Shown here: positions 20,400-31,250 of the stretch, in pieces
Layout: each line of letters begins with the position of its first letter
How positions within the stretch are numbered: the first letter of the stretch is position 1
Source: Closterium sp. NIES-65
Taxonomy: Eukaryota > Streptophyta > Zygnematophyceae > Desmidiales > Closteriaceae
NCBI GenBank assembly: GCA_948144175.1
Contig: CANXME010001998.1
Span: 372,001 to 436,000 of the forward strand
Reading direction: 5' to 3'
DNA: 64,000 bases
Made by a program: the position numbers and the translations under genes
Notes under the pieces: generated by a model
The model's database searches: none
What the model was told of the DNA's origin: nothing
The model's input: only the letters and a program-made list of their open reading frames with translations

Positions 20400-21960
20400 A
20401 CCCGGGCATTGGTACTGCTGCCCTAGGTGCTTGTGAGGCTGCTGCTCTAGGTGCCAGTGCGTCTGCGCTCTCAGGTACTGGTGAGACTGCGCTCTCAGGT
20501 ACTGAGTCGTCCTCGTCCTCCCTCACTTTCACACTTGACTCCGGAGCTTCTCGCTCCTTCTTTCGAGACCGCACTACCCTTACGCCGCTCGGCCGGCCGG
20601 TTGCAGTCTCTCTTGCTGACCCCTCTGGGGGTCCTGTCCTGTCTCACTTCTCCACTGTCCTCCCGTGTCCGGCTGCCCCTTCGGGCACCCTGTCGGGTCT
20701 GTACCTTCCCTCGTTCTCTACGAACTTGGTGAGTGGAGCGGACCTACAGGATGGGGGTGTTCACCAGTTCACTCCTGCGAGTCAGCGGGTGACCCACTGC
20801 ACGGAGGCACGCACAGGCCGACACCTGGCCACGTTCTCGCGTCGGCCGGGGTCGAGTCTCTACACCCTGACCGTTGAGTCTCCTCCTGTCCCTGCGTCTA
20901 GTCAGGTGGCTGCGTCGGGTCAGGTACTTGCTGCTGCGTCCCGGTCAGGTCCTGAGTCTGCCCCCTGTTCTTGTCGCCTCCTGTCTCACGAGACTCTCCT
21001 GTGGCACCACCGTCTTGGTCACCCCTCCTTGCCCCGTCTTCGGAGCATGGCTTCCCGTGTCCTTGTCTCCGGTCTTCCCCAGTCTCTCCCTCCTCTCCCC
21101 TCCGGACCAGGACCTTCCTGTGTCCCCTGTGTCGAGGGTCGCCTCCGGGCTACTCCTCACTCCTCCCACTTCCCCCCGACAGAGGCTCCCCTGCAGACGC
21201 TTCACATGGATGTGTGGGGCCCTGCCCCCGTCCGTGGGCAGGGTTACGAGCGCTACTTCCTGTTGGTGGTTGACGACTACTCGCGTTACACCACAGTCCT
21301 CCCCTTGCGCAGCAAGGGTGCGGTCACTGAGGTGCTGATCGACTGGATCCGCGAGGCTCGTCTCCAGCTCAGGAAGAGCTTCGGCTCGGACTTTCCTGTT
21401 CTGCGTCTGCACTCTGACAGAGGCGGAGAGTTCTCTTCTCGCCTTCTGCGAGACTACTGTCGTGCACGGGGGATCCGCCAGACCTTCACGCTTCCGGACT
21501 CCCCACAGCAAAATGGGATTGCTGAGCGCCGCATTGGCATGGTCATGGATGTCGCTCGTACGTCCATGATGCATGCGGCTGCCCCCCATTTTCTGTGGCC
21601 GTTTGCGGTGAGGTACGCGGCGCATCAGCTCAACCTTCACCCCGGGGTCTCTCGGCCTGCGATGTCCCCAGTCTTGCTGTGGACGGGGAAGGTTGGCGAT
21701 GCGTCTGTGTTCCGTGTCTGGGGATCTCGGGCGTTTGTCCGCGACTTGTCTGCGGACAAGCTGTCCCCTCGTGCTGCTCCCTGTGTCTTCCTTGGCTTCC
21801 CCACTGACGCCCCTGGGTGGCAGTTTTACCACCCCTCCTCTCGTCGTGTTCTGTCCTCCCAGGACGTCACGTTCGACGAGTCAGTCCCCTTCTACCGTCT
21901 CTTCCCCTACCGCACTCCTTCCCTCCCCCCTCCCCCGGACTTCCTTGTGCCGGTTCCCCC
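20400..21960 (+). pseudogene. Protease and integrase region of element D
   Basis: Protease signature FTLDSGASRSFFRDR near 20527-20571. Pre-integrase LLWHHRLGHPSLPRLRSM near 20998-21050, with its Cys pair near 21115-21130. Integrase core HMDVWGP near 21205, VVDDYSRYTTVLPL near 21267-21308, LHSDRGGEFSS near 21409-21440 and SPQQNGIAERRIGM near 21499-21540 supplies the D, D, E neighbourhood. The C-terminal block PCVFLGFPTDAPGW lies near 21778-21820. Typical copia order. Confidence 0.92.
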
Positions 21961-22049
21961 CCCGGTAGACCCCCTCCCCCCTCAGGTTCCTGCCCCCTCA
22001 GGTGTGTCCCAGGTAGACGCCGTTGACCAGGTCGAGGTTACTGGTGACT

Positions 22050-22640
22050 CTGGTGCTGCTGCGGGTGCTGAGCCTGGGGGTGCTGACTCTGGGGGTGCTG
22101 TGCGCGGGGGTGCTGAGCCTGGGGCGCTACTGCTGGGGGTGCTGGGCCTGAGGGTGCTACTGCGGAGGGTGCGGAGCCTGGGGGTGCTGAGCCGGGGGGT
22201 GCTGTGCCTAGAGGTGCTGAGTCTGGGGGTGCTGGGTCGGGAGCTGCTGAGCCTGGGGGTGCTGAGCTGGGCGCTGCTGAGCCTGGGGGTGCTGCGTCTG
22301 GAGCTGCTGAGCCTGGGGTTTCTCCTGCTGCTGCGTCTCGCCGGGAGCCTCTCTCTCCACAGGAGCTGCGCGAGTGGTTCGCTTGCCGCTGGAGGCGTGC
22401 TGCTGAGTCTAGAGGAGCTGCTGGAGCTGGAGCTGGAGCTCCTTCGACCGTCGAGGGTGCGGGTGCTGCCGGTCCCGGAGCTGCTGGACCTGCGGGTCCT
22501 CCTGGAGCTGGAGCTGCTGAGGGCGTTCGTGCTGAGCCTGCTGCTGTTGGTCCTGCCGCTGGAGGTGTGGGTGGCGCTGGTGCTGTAGCTGAGGGTGCTG
22601 GTGCTGTCCGTGCTGAGTCTAGAGCTGCCGCGCGGCCTCG
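22050..22640 (+). repeat. 15-bp pentapeptide repeats and Ala/Gly-rich linker of element D
   Basis: At about 22050-22330 the unit GGTGCTGAGCCTGGG and variants recur roughly eighteen times, encoding GAEPG-like pentapeptides. Then come SPQELREWFA (near 22350) and a second Ala/Gly-rich run to about 22640. A 302-residue open frame on the minus strand here is a shadow. Confidence 0.9.
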
Positions 22641-23279
22641 GCCGTACTTCGTTCCGCTCCTGCAGCAGGTTCTTGGTCTTTCTCCTCCAGTAGAGGGTCC
22701 ACCACCTGTCCAGTCGCAGTCCCTGCTGGAGCCTTCCTCTCCACTGCCTGCTCCCTCTCCTTACACTGGTCCTACTGGAGGTCTTGCTGAGCGTCGTGAG
22801 CCTGCGTCTCGTCCCGCGTCGCCTGTTTGTGCTGCTCGCGCTAGTGGTCGCAGTTCGCGTCAGCGTCCTCCTCCTGTCCCTGGCACGCACCGGATGTCTC
22901 TGCGTCCGTCCACTGCTCCTCTGCGTGCCCCTTTGCCTTCTCCTCCTGAGTCCTCTCTTCCTGCGCTTGCTGACCCTGAGTCGGACTCTCTTTGCGCTAC
23001 GAGTCCTACTGTCACGCGTCTTCTTGCTACTGTCGTCACTGACCCCTCTTTTGAGTCCACTGCTGCGTCTGCTCTAGTCGCAGAGCTCGCTGACTTTGCT
23101 GCTCGCTGTCGTCTTGACTACGCTGCCAGTCTTGTTGCTGAGTCTGCGTCTGTCTGTCCTCCGTCCGTCGGGGGTGAGTGTGCTCTTGGCACGGACGTCC
23201 TAGAGGACAGGCAGGAGGAGTTACAGTGTCTAGCGGCTGCTTCACCTCATCTCGCGTCTGTACTACTTGCCCCTGAGGG

Positions 23280-24891
23280 AGACCCGGATGCACTAGACAT
23301 CCCGACTCCGCGTTCTTACGCGGAGGCCGTAGAGGGTCCCTACTCCTCTCAGTGGCAGGCAGCTATGGATGCAGAGATGGCTTCCTGGAAGTCCACAGGC
23401 ACCTACGTTGACGCGGTTCCCCCTCCTAGGGCGAACATCGTCAGTGGCATGTGGATCTTCAGGGTGAAGCGGCCGCTGGGCTCTCCACCTGTTTTCAAGG
23501 CACGGTACGTTGCTCGTGGCTTCAGTCAGCGGCAGGGAGTTGACTACTTTCAGACCTTCTCTCCCACCCCGAAGATGACTACTCTTCGGGTGCTGCTGCA
23601 CATAGCCGCTCAGCGCGACTACGAGCTTCACTCTCTCGACTTCAGCACTGCGTTCTTGCAGGGTAGCCTGCATGAGGAGATCTGGCTTCGCCGTCCACCT
23701 GGCTTCACTGGGACTTTCCCTCCTGGCACCCAGTGGAGCCTCCGACGGCCAGTCTACGGTCTCCGCCAGGCACCGCGTGAGTGGCACGACACACTGAGGA
23801 CTACGCTTGCGGCTCTTGGGTTTGCTCCTTCTACTGCTGACCCGTCGCTGTTTCTTCGCACCGACACTTCCCTGCCGCCGTTCTACATCCTCGTGTACGT
23901 CGACGACTTGGTCTTTGCCACAGCGGACACTGCTGGACTCGCCTACGTGAAGTCCGAGCTGCTGAAGAGACACACGTGCACAGACCTGGGTGAACTGCGC
24001 AGCTACCTTGGCTTGCAGATCACTCGGGACAGAGCACGCCGCACCATTACCTTGACTCAGTCACACATGGTGCAGCAGGTCCTTCAGCGCTTCGGCTTCA
24101 CGTACTCCTCGCCTCAGGCCACTCCTCTGCCTACTCGCCACTCACTCTCAGCTCTGCCTTTGGATGAGTCCGTAGAGTCGAGTGGTCCGTATGCAGAGCT
24201 TGTTGGCTGCCTCATGTACCTGATGACCTGCACACGACCTGACCTTGCATACCCTCTGAGCATTCTTGCACGCTATGTTGCTCCTGGGAGACACCGACCG
24301 GAGCACATGGCTGCAGCGAAGAGGGTATTGCGCTACCTGTGCAGTACGTCAGGCATGGGGCTAGTGCTTGGAGGGCGGAGTCCAGTGGTCCTTACCGGCC
24401 ACGCGGACGCTTCTTGGGCTGACGACCAGGCTACGCAGCGGTCGTCACAGGGTTACACCTTCAGCCTTGGTTCCGTCTCGTGGCGGTCTACTCGCTCGTC
24501 TTCGGTTCTCGGCTCCAGTTGTGAGGCTGAGATCTACGCCGGGGCCATGGCTGCACAGGAGCTTTGCTGGCTCACCTACCTGCTGACGGACCTTGGAGAG
24601 CCGCCTCGTTCTCCTCCAGTGCTGTACGTAGACAACAAGGCTATGCTGGCCTTGTGTCGAGAGCAGCGCTTGGAGCACAGAACGAAGCACATTGCTCTCC
24701 GCTACTTCCTTGCTCGTGAGCTGCAGCAGCGTGGTCAGTTGCGACTTGCGTACGTGGCCTCTGAGGCCAACACTGCTGATGTGTTCACCAAGGCACTCGC
24801 GCCTTGTGACCATCAGCGCTTTTGCACCCAGCTGGGTCTTGTGCCTTGTCTTGCCTCACTTTCTCTCCTCTTGACTTCACTTGTACTGTGA
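23280..24891 (+). pseudogene. Reverse transcriptase and RNase H region of element D
   Basis: Reverse transcriptase: IVSGMWIFRVKRPLGSPPV near 23438-23494, HSLDFSTAFLQGSLHEEIWL near 23629-23688, RQAPREWHDTLR near 23766-23802, active-site YVDDL at 23896-23910 and CLMYLMTCTRPDLAYPLSIL near 24210-24268. RNase H: GHADASWADDQATQRSSQGY near 24398-24457, SSCEAEIYAGAMAAQ near 24512-24556, YVDNKAMLALCREQRLEHR near 24624-24680 and TADVFTKALAPCDH near 24774-24815. The frame stops at 24891. It would copy the element RNA into DNA. Confidence 0.93.
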
Positions 24892-25080
24892 CATATATAT
24901 ATGCTTGCTCTTGTTTGTCTAGTTTTATATATATGTCTGTACTCCTACATGTGAACTGGCCTCTGGCCCTACTCTTGTGCTCGGACTGTGTGGTGACTTT
25001 GTGATCCACCCTGAGCTTGCTTTGCTTTGTTTGACTGGTCTTGTGACCCCTTGTTCTCCCCCACTTTGCCTATGGGGGTG
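24892..25080 (+). other. 3' leader and polypurine tract of element D
   Basis: Non-coding tail with TATATATAT runs at about 24893-24940, the family tail GTGATCCACCCTGAGCTTG near 25000, and the polypurine tract TATGGGGGTG at 25071-25080 directly before the right LTR. Confidence 0.9.
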
Positions 25081-25208
25081 TGTCAGATTTATATGACATA
25101 GTTGCTGTAGGCTATAGTGGGGTAGCACATATGGGGTACAGGGTTTCTAGGGTTGTATTTGTACCCAATCTTTCCTTAGTCATTTCATTCCTGTTCTTCA
25201 ATTTCACA
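25081..25208 (+). repeat. Right LTR of element D
   Basis: 128 bp identical to 17913-18040, followed by target duplication CTTAG. Confidence 0.95.
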
Positions 25209-25495
25209 CTTAGAGTCCAACTTCCACTACACCGTCACTCATCGCTGACAAACTCACCGGTCCCACTGCCCAACTTCACGCTGCTGGAATAACCAAAAGG
25301 TACATTCCCGAATATTCCCTCCTAGCGTGCCACTTCTTAACAAAGCAGCGTCACTGTTCCAGTACCGCAATAGCTCATATAGAGCATGCGACAGCTCGAG
25401 AGTCACCCGAAGGTCAAAAGTCGCTGTTAGTCAATGGTCACGAGTGTTGATTATCCAGCAACCGCATCATAGTTTACGCGATGCAACATGGTAAA
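25209..25495. other. Unclassified AT-richer flank between D and F
   Basis: 287 bases with no recognisable gene, repeat or element part. Together with 17848-17912 this is the sequence D jumped into, and F starts at its right edge. It may be the remains of another element or plain intergenic host DNA. Confidence 0.5.
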
Positions 25496-25720
25496 TGTCG
25501 AGAATGGCAATAGTCGTAGTTACTGTAGCTTGTTTTCAAAACGTTATTGACAAGGTCACTATATGACTTCATTGTCTTCATATATAACTTAGTAGTCTCA
25601 TCATAGTAGTCTTGATTTCCGGATTATATCAATATGGAATGAGAGCTAGAGTGGATTATAAGACGGCCAAGTTCATGTTCCACCTAGAGCAATCTCCTTC
25701 ACTAAAAATTACCTATTACA
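25496..25720 (+). repeat. Left LTR of element F (right end tentative)
   Basis: Begins TGTCGAGAATGGCAATAGTC and matches the right copy at 51667 over its first 33 bases, in a CAAGGTCACTA...ACTTCATTGTCTT block and in a GGATTATAT block. The end at CCTATTACA (25720) is a guess from the CA terminus. Confidence 0.65.
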
Positions 25721-25784
25721 AGTCAGTATCACTATGTCCCCTGAAGGGTAAGCTACTGCAGACTCTCTGAGCTCACCACCAGCA

Positions 25785-27450
25785 ATGACTAATGCACCAT
25801 CAGCGGTGACTTCCGTCAATGCCGCGCTCGTTGAGCAGCTGGTCGCTCGCATCAATGCCCTTGAGAGCCATCAAGCCATGAGCATTGATGGCTCAAGCTA
25901 CGCAAGAGGAGTTGCTGAACTTTCTCTCCCTAGAGAAGATCGCCGCGTGAACTCCGAGAGATCATTTACCTTTGACAACCGTCAAGCTTCAGCTCCTGTG
26001 CAAGACACCCAACAACGCGCACAGTCAGAAGCAATTGCGACCATGCAAACAAATTTTGTTTTAATCTAGAAGCTGAAGACTTCAATCCTGTTTGACGGCA
26101 AGGATTTCTACATGTGGAGCTTCGAATTTGAGCTCCTAGCAATAACCGCACAGATCTGGATGTACTACGACTATTGCCCACCTTTCCCGACGGAAGGAAC
26201 CATCCACGAGAAGCATCAGTACTACCACGAGTCCCTCCTCGCATACATTGCTCTTCTCCGAAATCTCTCTCCTGCCGAGCAACTTGGCATCCACTCCTAC
26301 AAATCGGAGTGCACTCCTGCGCAATTGTCCTGAGAGCACTTGCGCAATTCATACATGGCAACAGATCCAGCTACCACTATTGTTCTGAATTTGTCACTTT
26401 GAGAGCTCACGACGAACTCATTTCTCAACTAAACGCAAAATCCGCTCGGTATGATTGTGCGCCTTAGGCTTAGCTACCATCTTTAATCCGAATCACTTAA
26501 AAGGATGGTCTAGAGAGTGAGAACCAAGTCCAAACGTACAACAGCCGCATGACTAGAATGGTGGAGGAAGCACAAGCATGTAGGCATAGAAAGTTGGAGT
26601 TGGGGACTCCAAGAGAACCATGAGAGGGAAGGGGTTCTCCAAGAGCTAGGGAAAGATGGTATGAATCTTCCTAGCAGCAAGGATGCAACCCTGATCATGA
26701 GGTCGTTGAGGTGTCACATGCAAAATCTAATCTAGTTGGATTTTGCCTAGGTGTTGCAACATTTGCAACCCATGCTAGAAACTTCTAGTGACCCCAATCC
26801 AAAGGTCAAAGTTGCCTTCCCTAACCACCCAACCAAAGATCCCTTTATAGTCATGTCCAAGTAATCACCCAAATTAGATATTACCCCAAAAGGTAATAAA
26901 AAATCCAAGTCTTGGAAATCTTGTAACTTGGGCGATCTTGGTCGGAATAAGGCGATCTTGGTATCGTTGGAAAACTTTGGATTTCTCCTGCATAATGCAT
27001 TTAAATTTGGAGAATAGCACAGAGATGATAAATTCCAACAGCCATGCACCATGACATATGCTCATGCAAATAATGCATACATGAATAGCACAAGCACTCG
27101 GCATGACGTTAGGATGACATGCACTCAGAATGACGTGCATCCAACAACCACGACTCAATTGCTCAGTCAACTAACATCAGTAAAAATGCAACAAAGAGAA
27201 AAGGCGGGGCCGTATATCAATCAGTGCTACAATTTGCACGATCACATTAAAAAATGCGGCGGAACCGTTCCTGATAACATGTTTGTCTCCATGGTTCCCT
27301 CTGGACTAGGACCTGGCTGGCGTCAATGCCAAACGTTGCTCCACGCGCGGACGACCATTTCCGAGTCCACCCTTTGTGCCACACTCCTCTCTGACCAGAA
27401 GGAGATCAACCTGTACAATGAGAAGAACAGCAAGCGGGAAAATTAGTGTT
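25785..27450 (+). pseudogene. gag region of element F (broken, holds a foreign-looking block)
   Basis: The left part begins MTNAPSAVTSVNAALVEQLV (25785), with KTSILFDGKDFYMWSFEFEL near 26070-26130, the typical opening of copia gag where a target protein body meets a FxGxxFxxW-like motif. The right part (about 27140-27445) has QLTSVKMQQREKAGPYINQC, a UBN2-type segment. Between them lies an unrelated AT-rich block (26470-27110). Broken. Confidence 0.65.
26470..27110. other. Unclassified AT-rich block inside the gag of F
   Basis: About 640 bases that do not fit gag on either strand and differ in composition from the surrounding coding traces. It contains short near-repeats such as GGCGATCTTGGT (about 26930 and 26952). 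Likely an inserted non-coding element or LTR fragment, but no terminal repeats or target duplication could be made out. Confidence 0.4.
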
Positions 27451-27494
27451 CTTTACTAGATCAACTCAAGGGGAGCAGCATGGAAAGGAGAGGG

Positions 27495-27890
27495 TCTTCT
27501 GCAAGTACTGCAAGAACATGGGTCACACCACCGGTGCTACAATATATCTGACGAGAGGTGCAACAACTTATCGGGTCAACAGCCCTCGGCGCCCTCCGCA
27601 ACTCCAGCCGGGACAACAACCATGTCGCCACCCTCCGTCGCAAGCACCTCGCCAACTCCTACACGCATTTCATGCAAGGACAAGGGAGAAAGATTATTTT
27701 GTAAGCTGCATGGTGCTACTATGACGACATATATTTCCCGCCAGATACGCTTATCAATCCAATCAGACCAAGCCCAAACAACGGCCCCACACTCTGTTCC
27801 TGGATTGACAGGCCAACCAACATCCCACCTGACTTCGAGCTGCCTCTAAGCATACGAGATTCTCCTCCCAACTTTTCCGCTAGAGACTAC
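27495..27890 (+). pseudogene. Zinc-knuckle and linker piece of element F
   Basis: CKYCKNMGHTTG near 27501-27536 resembles the start of a CCHC zinc knuckle. A Pro-rich linker follows to about 27890, where element G begins. Broken. Confidence 0.5.
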
Positions 27891-27899
27891 AATGACCTT

Positions 27900-28018
27900 T
27901 GTAAGAATTGTACGAGGAATGAAATCAACTAGGAAGCAGGTGGGTGCAAATATGAAAACCTAAAAGAGTTGTACCCCATATTGTTAACCCCACTACAGCC
28001 TACAATATGGTTCTAACA
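27900..28018 (-). repeat. Right (3') LTR of element G
   Basis: 119 bp. The polypurine tract (CACCCCCATA on the plus strand, 28019-28028) lies directly inside it. Confidence 0.9.
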
Positions 28019-28289
28019 CACCCCCATAGGCAAAGTGGGGGACAAGCAAGAGAACAAGGCAAGGTCAAGCTCAAGGTGGATCACAACGTCACCACACATT
28101 CTGGGAACAAGTTCAAGGCCACAAGGCCAGTTCACATGCAGGGTTATACATCAAGGTGAACAAGCAAGACAATCATCTCAAACCTAGCAATAGTAAGCAT
28201 GCAGGTGCAAGTATATATAGATCACAGTACAAACAAAGTCAAGAAGTGAGCAAGTGAGGCCAGGTAGGCACAAGATCTTACATAGTACA

Positions 28290-29467
28290 GAAACGCTTAC
28301 GATCATAAAGCTCAAGTGCCTTGCTGAAGATATCAGCAGTGTTGGCCCGAGAGGCCACGTAAGCAAGATGAAGCTGACCACGCTGCTGCAACTCTCGAGC
28401 AAGGAAGTAGCGCAGAGCAATGTGCTTTGTTATGTGCTCCAGTCTGTCCTCCTGACACAAGGCCAGCATGGCCTTGTTGTCGACGTACAGAACTGGAGGA
28501 GAACGAGGCGCCTCTCCCAAGTCGGTCAGCAGATAGGTGAGCAAGCGTAACTTCTGTGCAGCCATGGCCCCAGCGTAGATCTCAGCCTCACAACTAGAGC
28601 TGAGAACAGACAACGAGCGGGTAGACCATCACAAAACAGAACCGGAACCAAGGCTAAAGGTGTAACCCTGTGACGACCGCTACGTAGCCAAGTAGTCAAC
28701 CCAAGAAATGTTTGCGTGACCAGTGAGGACAACTCGAGCCCGCCCTCCAAGCACGAGCCCCATGCCCGACGTACTACACAGGTAGCGCAACACCCTCTTC
28801 GCTACAGCCATGTGCTCTAGTCAGTGTCTCCCAGGAGCAACATAGCGTGCCAAGATGCTAAGAGGGTATGCCAAGTCAGGTCGTGTGCAGGTCATCAGGT
28901 ACATGAGGCAGCCAACAAGCTCTGGATACGGGCCACTCGGCTCTACGGACTCATTCGAAGGCAGAGCTGAGAGCGAGTGGCGAGTAGACAGAGGAGTGGC
29001 CTGAGGCGAGGAGTACGTGAAGTTAAAGCGCTGAAGGACCTGCTGCACCATGTGTGACTGAGGCAAGGTAATGGTGCGCCCTGCTCTCTCCCGAGTGATC
29101 TGCAAGCCAAGATAGCTGCGCAGTTCACCCAAGTCTGTGCACGTGTGTCTCTTCTGCAGCTCCAACTTAACTTGGGTGAGTACCTCAGTGTCAGCAGTGG
29201 CAAAGACCAAGTCGTCGACGTACACGAGGATGTAGAACGGCGGCACCAAAGTGTCGGTGTGAGAATCAGCGACGGGTCAGCAGTAGAAGGAGCAAACCCA
29301 AGAGCCGCAAGCGTAGCCCTCAGTGTGGCGTGCCACTCACGGGGCGCGTGGCGGAGACTGTAGACTGGCCGCCGGAGGCTCCACTGGGAACCAAGAGGAA
29401 ACGACCAAGTGAAGCCAGGTGGGCGGCGCAACCAGATCTCCTCGTGCAGGCTGCCTTGTAGGAAAGT
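28290..29467 (-). pseudogene. RNase H and distal reverse transcriptase of element G (broken)
   Basis: Minus strand. RNase H: SSCEAEIYAGAMAAQ near 28560-28605, YVDNKAMLALCQEDRLEH near 28435-28490 and KHIALRYFLARELQQRGQL near 28380-28435. Reverse transcriptase: YILVYVDDLVFATADT near 29190-29240 and CLMYLMTCTRPDLAYPLSIL near 28850-28910. The domain continues beyond J at about 30796-31130. Broken. Confidence 0.87.
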
Positions 29468-29629
29468 TGTGAGGATCTAGGATTGAGTTAAGAAAAGAGA
29501 ATGTGAATTGAATGATCACCTGGGTACAACACGAGGCTATATATGGGCTCGACACTAGGCCCCGTGACCAGGTGTCTGCATCGTGATGAGTCGTCGTGGA
29601 GTCTTCTCCCATAGCTGCTGCATGGTGGT

Positions 29630-30425
29630 GACGAAATCATGTGCGGATTGGACGTGCGCCGGTGTGGTTGGCTGCTGTGGTGTAAGTGGTTCCCGTCCGT
29701 AACACAGGAAGACGAGTTTTCCTTGTGGCCGCATGTGACGCGTTGTTATAAGCGAACTCTTGGGTCAGTAACTGTGTGTCACAGTGGCTGATGTCGTCTT
29801 TGCAAGCTGTGCGCAGTAACTGTTCAACCACTTGATTGAGTCGCTCGCTCTGTCCGTCGGTCTGTGAGTGGTACGCTGAGGACATCGCAAGTTTAGTCCC
29901 CAAAAATCCCATGAGCTCCTTCCAGAACTTACTTGTGAATTTGGGGTATCTGTCTGAGATAAGTGTAGCGGGGATGCCGTGGATGGTGATGATGCGGTCG
30001 TAGAAGAGGCGAGCAGTTGCTTCTGCTGTAGCTATGGCGTTGGTCGGTATGAAGTGACCCATTTTGGAGAACTTATCGATCACCACGAGGATGGAATTGT
30101 GCCCACGTGAGGTCGAAGGAAGTCCTGTGATGAAGTCGAGGCTAACAACCTGCCATGGCTGCTCCGGTACGGGTAGAGGCTGAAGTAACCCTGCTTTTTT
30201 CTGCTTGCTGCTCTTCATCCGCTAGCATGTGTCGCAAGAGGTGACGAACTGCTGCACGTCTGCTGCCATCCCGGGCCAATAGTAATACTTCGCTATCCCT
30301 GCTAACGTCTTGTTGCTCCCGAAATGTCCCGCGTATGGTACGTCGTGAAACTCCTCCAATAGGATCTGTCGTAGCGGGGCGTAAGCGGTCCAAAAACTTC
30401 GCGTCTAAACAGGCTCTAATAACCA
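29630..30425 (-). pseudogene. Gypsy integrase of element J (broken)
   Basis: Ty3/gypsy type integrase: KSSKQKKAGLLQPLPVPEQP linker, core motif DFITGLPS with VVIDKFSKMGHF, then SDRYPKFTSKFWKEL, then MSSAYHSQTDGQSERLNQ. The zinc-binding region lies upstream in another phase. Unrelated to the copia integrases around it. Confidence 0.85.
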
Positions 30426-30427
30426 AG

Positions 30428-30795
30428 TGTGAGGATCTAGGATCGAGCTCATAAAAGAGAATGTGAATTGAATGAACACCTGGGTACAACCTGCGGCTAT
30501 ATATAGGCTCGACATAAGGCCCCGTAACCAGGTGTTACGTGAAGGTTCCGCTGGTCGCGAAGCGTCCCGAACAGATCCTTCCCGAACTCGGTAGAAGGCA
30601 ATTCGGTGGCAACCGAAAAGCCAGAATTCGGTGCACGCAACCTAGCTCGGTGCTATAACTATAATATAAAATAGGAAAGCACCTAGCCTAGGAAAGCAAG
30701 CAAGTCATGCATGCATATAATTATCCTATGCAAGAAATAGCATACTAAAGTATACGCAAGCAAGCGTAGCTGGCATAAGCCGTCGTACTCTCAAA
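30428..30795 (-). repeat. 5' LTR of gypsy element J
   Basis: 368 bp, matching the solo LTR at 50700-51057 over nearly its whole length. A TGGTTATTAGAGC-like stretch directly inside it (minus strand) may be the primer site. Confidence 0.82.
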
Positions 30796-31250
30796 AAAGC
30801 ATTGCTGAAGTCAAGAGAGTGAAGCTCGTAGTCACGCTGAGCAGCGACGTGCAGCAGAACCCGAAGAGTGGTTATCTTCGGGGTCGGGGAGAAGGTCTGG
30901 AAGAAGTCAACTCCCTGTCGCTGACTGAAGCTTCGTGCAACGTAATGCGCCTCAAAGACAGGCGGAGAACCTGGCGGCCGCTTCACCTTGAAAATCCACA
31001 TGCCACTGACAATGTTCGCCCCAGGAGGGGGAACCTCGTCGATGTAGGTGCCTGTGGACTTCCAGGATGCCATCTCTGCGTCCATGGCTGACTGCCACTG
31101 AGAGGAGTAGGGACCCTCTATCGCCTCTGCATAAGAGGGCAGGGTCGGGATGTCTGGTGCATCCAGGTCTCCCTCAGGTGCAAACAGCCCGGACACGAGA
31201 TGAGGTACAGCGGCTGCAAAGCACTCAAACTCCTCCTGCATGTCCTCAAG
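30796..31250 (-). pseudogene. Proximal reverse transcriptase of element G (broken)
   Basis: Minus strand: DIPTLPSYAEAIEGPYSSQW near 31100-31160, EMASWKSTGTYIDEVPPPGA near 31020-31080, GMWIFKVKRPPGSPPVF near 30960-31010 and HSLDFSNAF near 30797-30825. This is the start of the domain whose end lies at 28.8-29.4 kb beyond J. Confidence 0.87.

Larger units (their letters stand above)
17913..25208 (+). mobile_element. Element D: nearly whole, youngest Ty1/copia element
   Basis: A 7,296-bp copia element with two LTRs identical over all 128 bases and a perfect target duplication CTTAG (17908-17912 and 25209-25213). All parts are present in order: LTR, primer site, GC-rich leader, gag, glycine-rich linker, Cys/His motif, protease, integrase, pentapeptide repeats, reverse transcriptase with YVDD box, RNase H, 3' leader, polypurine tract, LTR. 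The coding region is almost continuously open, with about two breaks. Identical LTRs mean a recent insertion. It is the best reference for the main family in this window. Confidence 0.95.
29468..30795 (-). mobile_element. Element J: short Ty3/gypsy element inserted in G
   Basis: Minus-strand gypsy element with a full LTR on the right (30428-30795), LTR sequence on the left from 29468, and a matching target site (AAAGT/AAAGC). The interior carries integrase: a zinc-binding start around 30230-30420, then DFITGLPSTSRGHNSILVV, DKFSKMGHFIPT and the YHSQTDGQSERLNQ block between about 29830 and 30130. The right LTR matches the solo LTR at 50700-51057. Only integrase is recognised inside, so it is far shorter than a normal gypsy element. 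Broken. Confidence 0.82.

Noticed and set aside
21982-22890. 302-residue Ser/Arg/Thr-rich minus-strand frame
   Set aside because: Antisense of the 15-bp repeat and linker of element D. The same artefact appears at 4667-5497.
25785-26336. A host protein gene encoding the MTNAPSAVTS... protein
   Set aside because: It follows an LTR, resembles the opening of copia gag and is followed in order by knuckle, protease and reverse transcriptase pieces of F.
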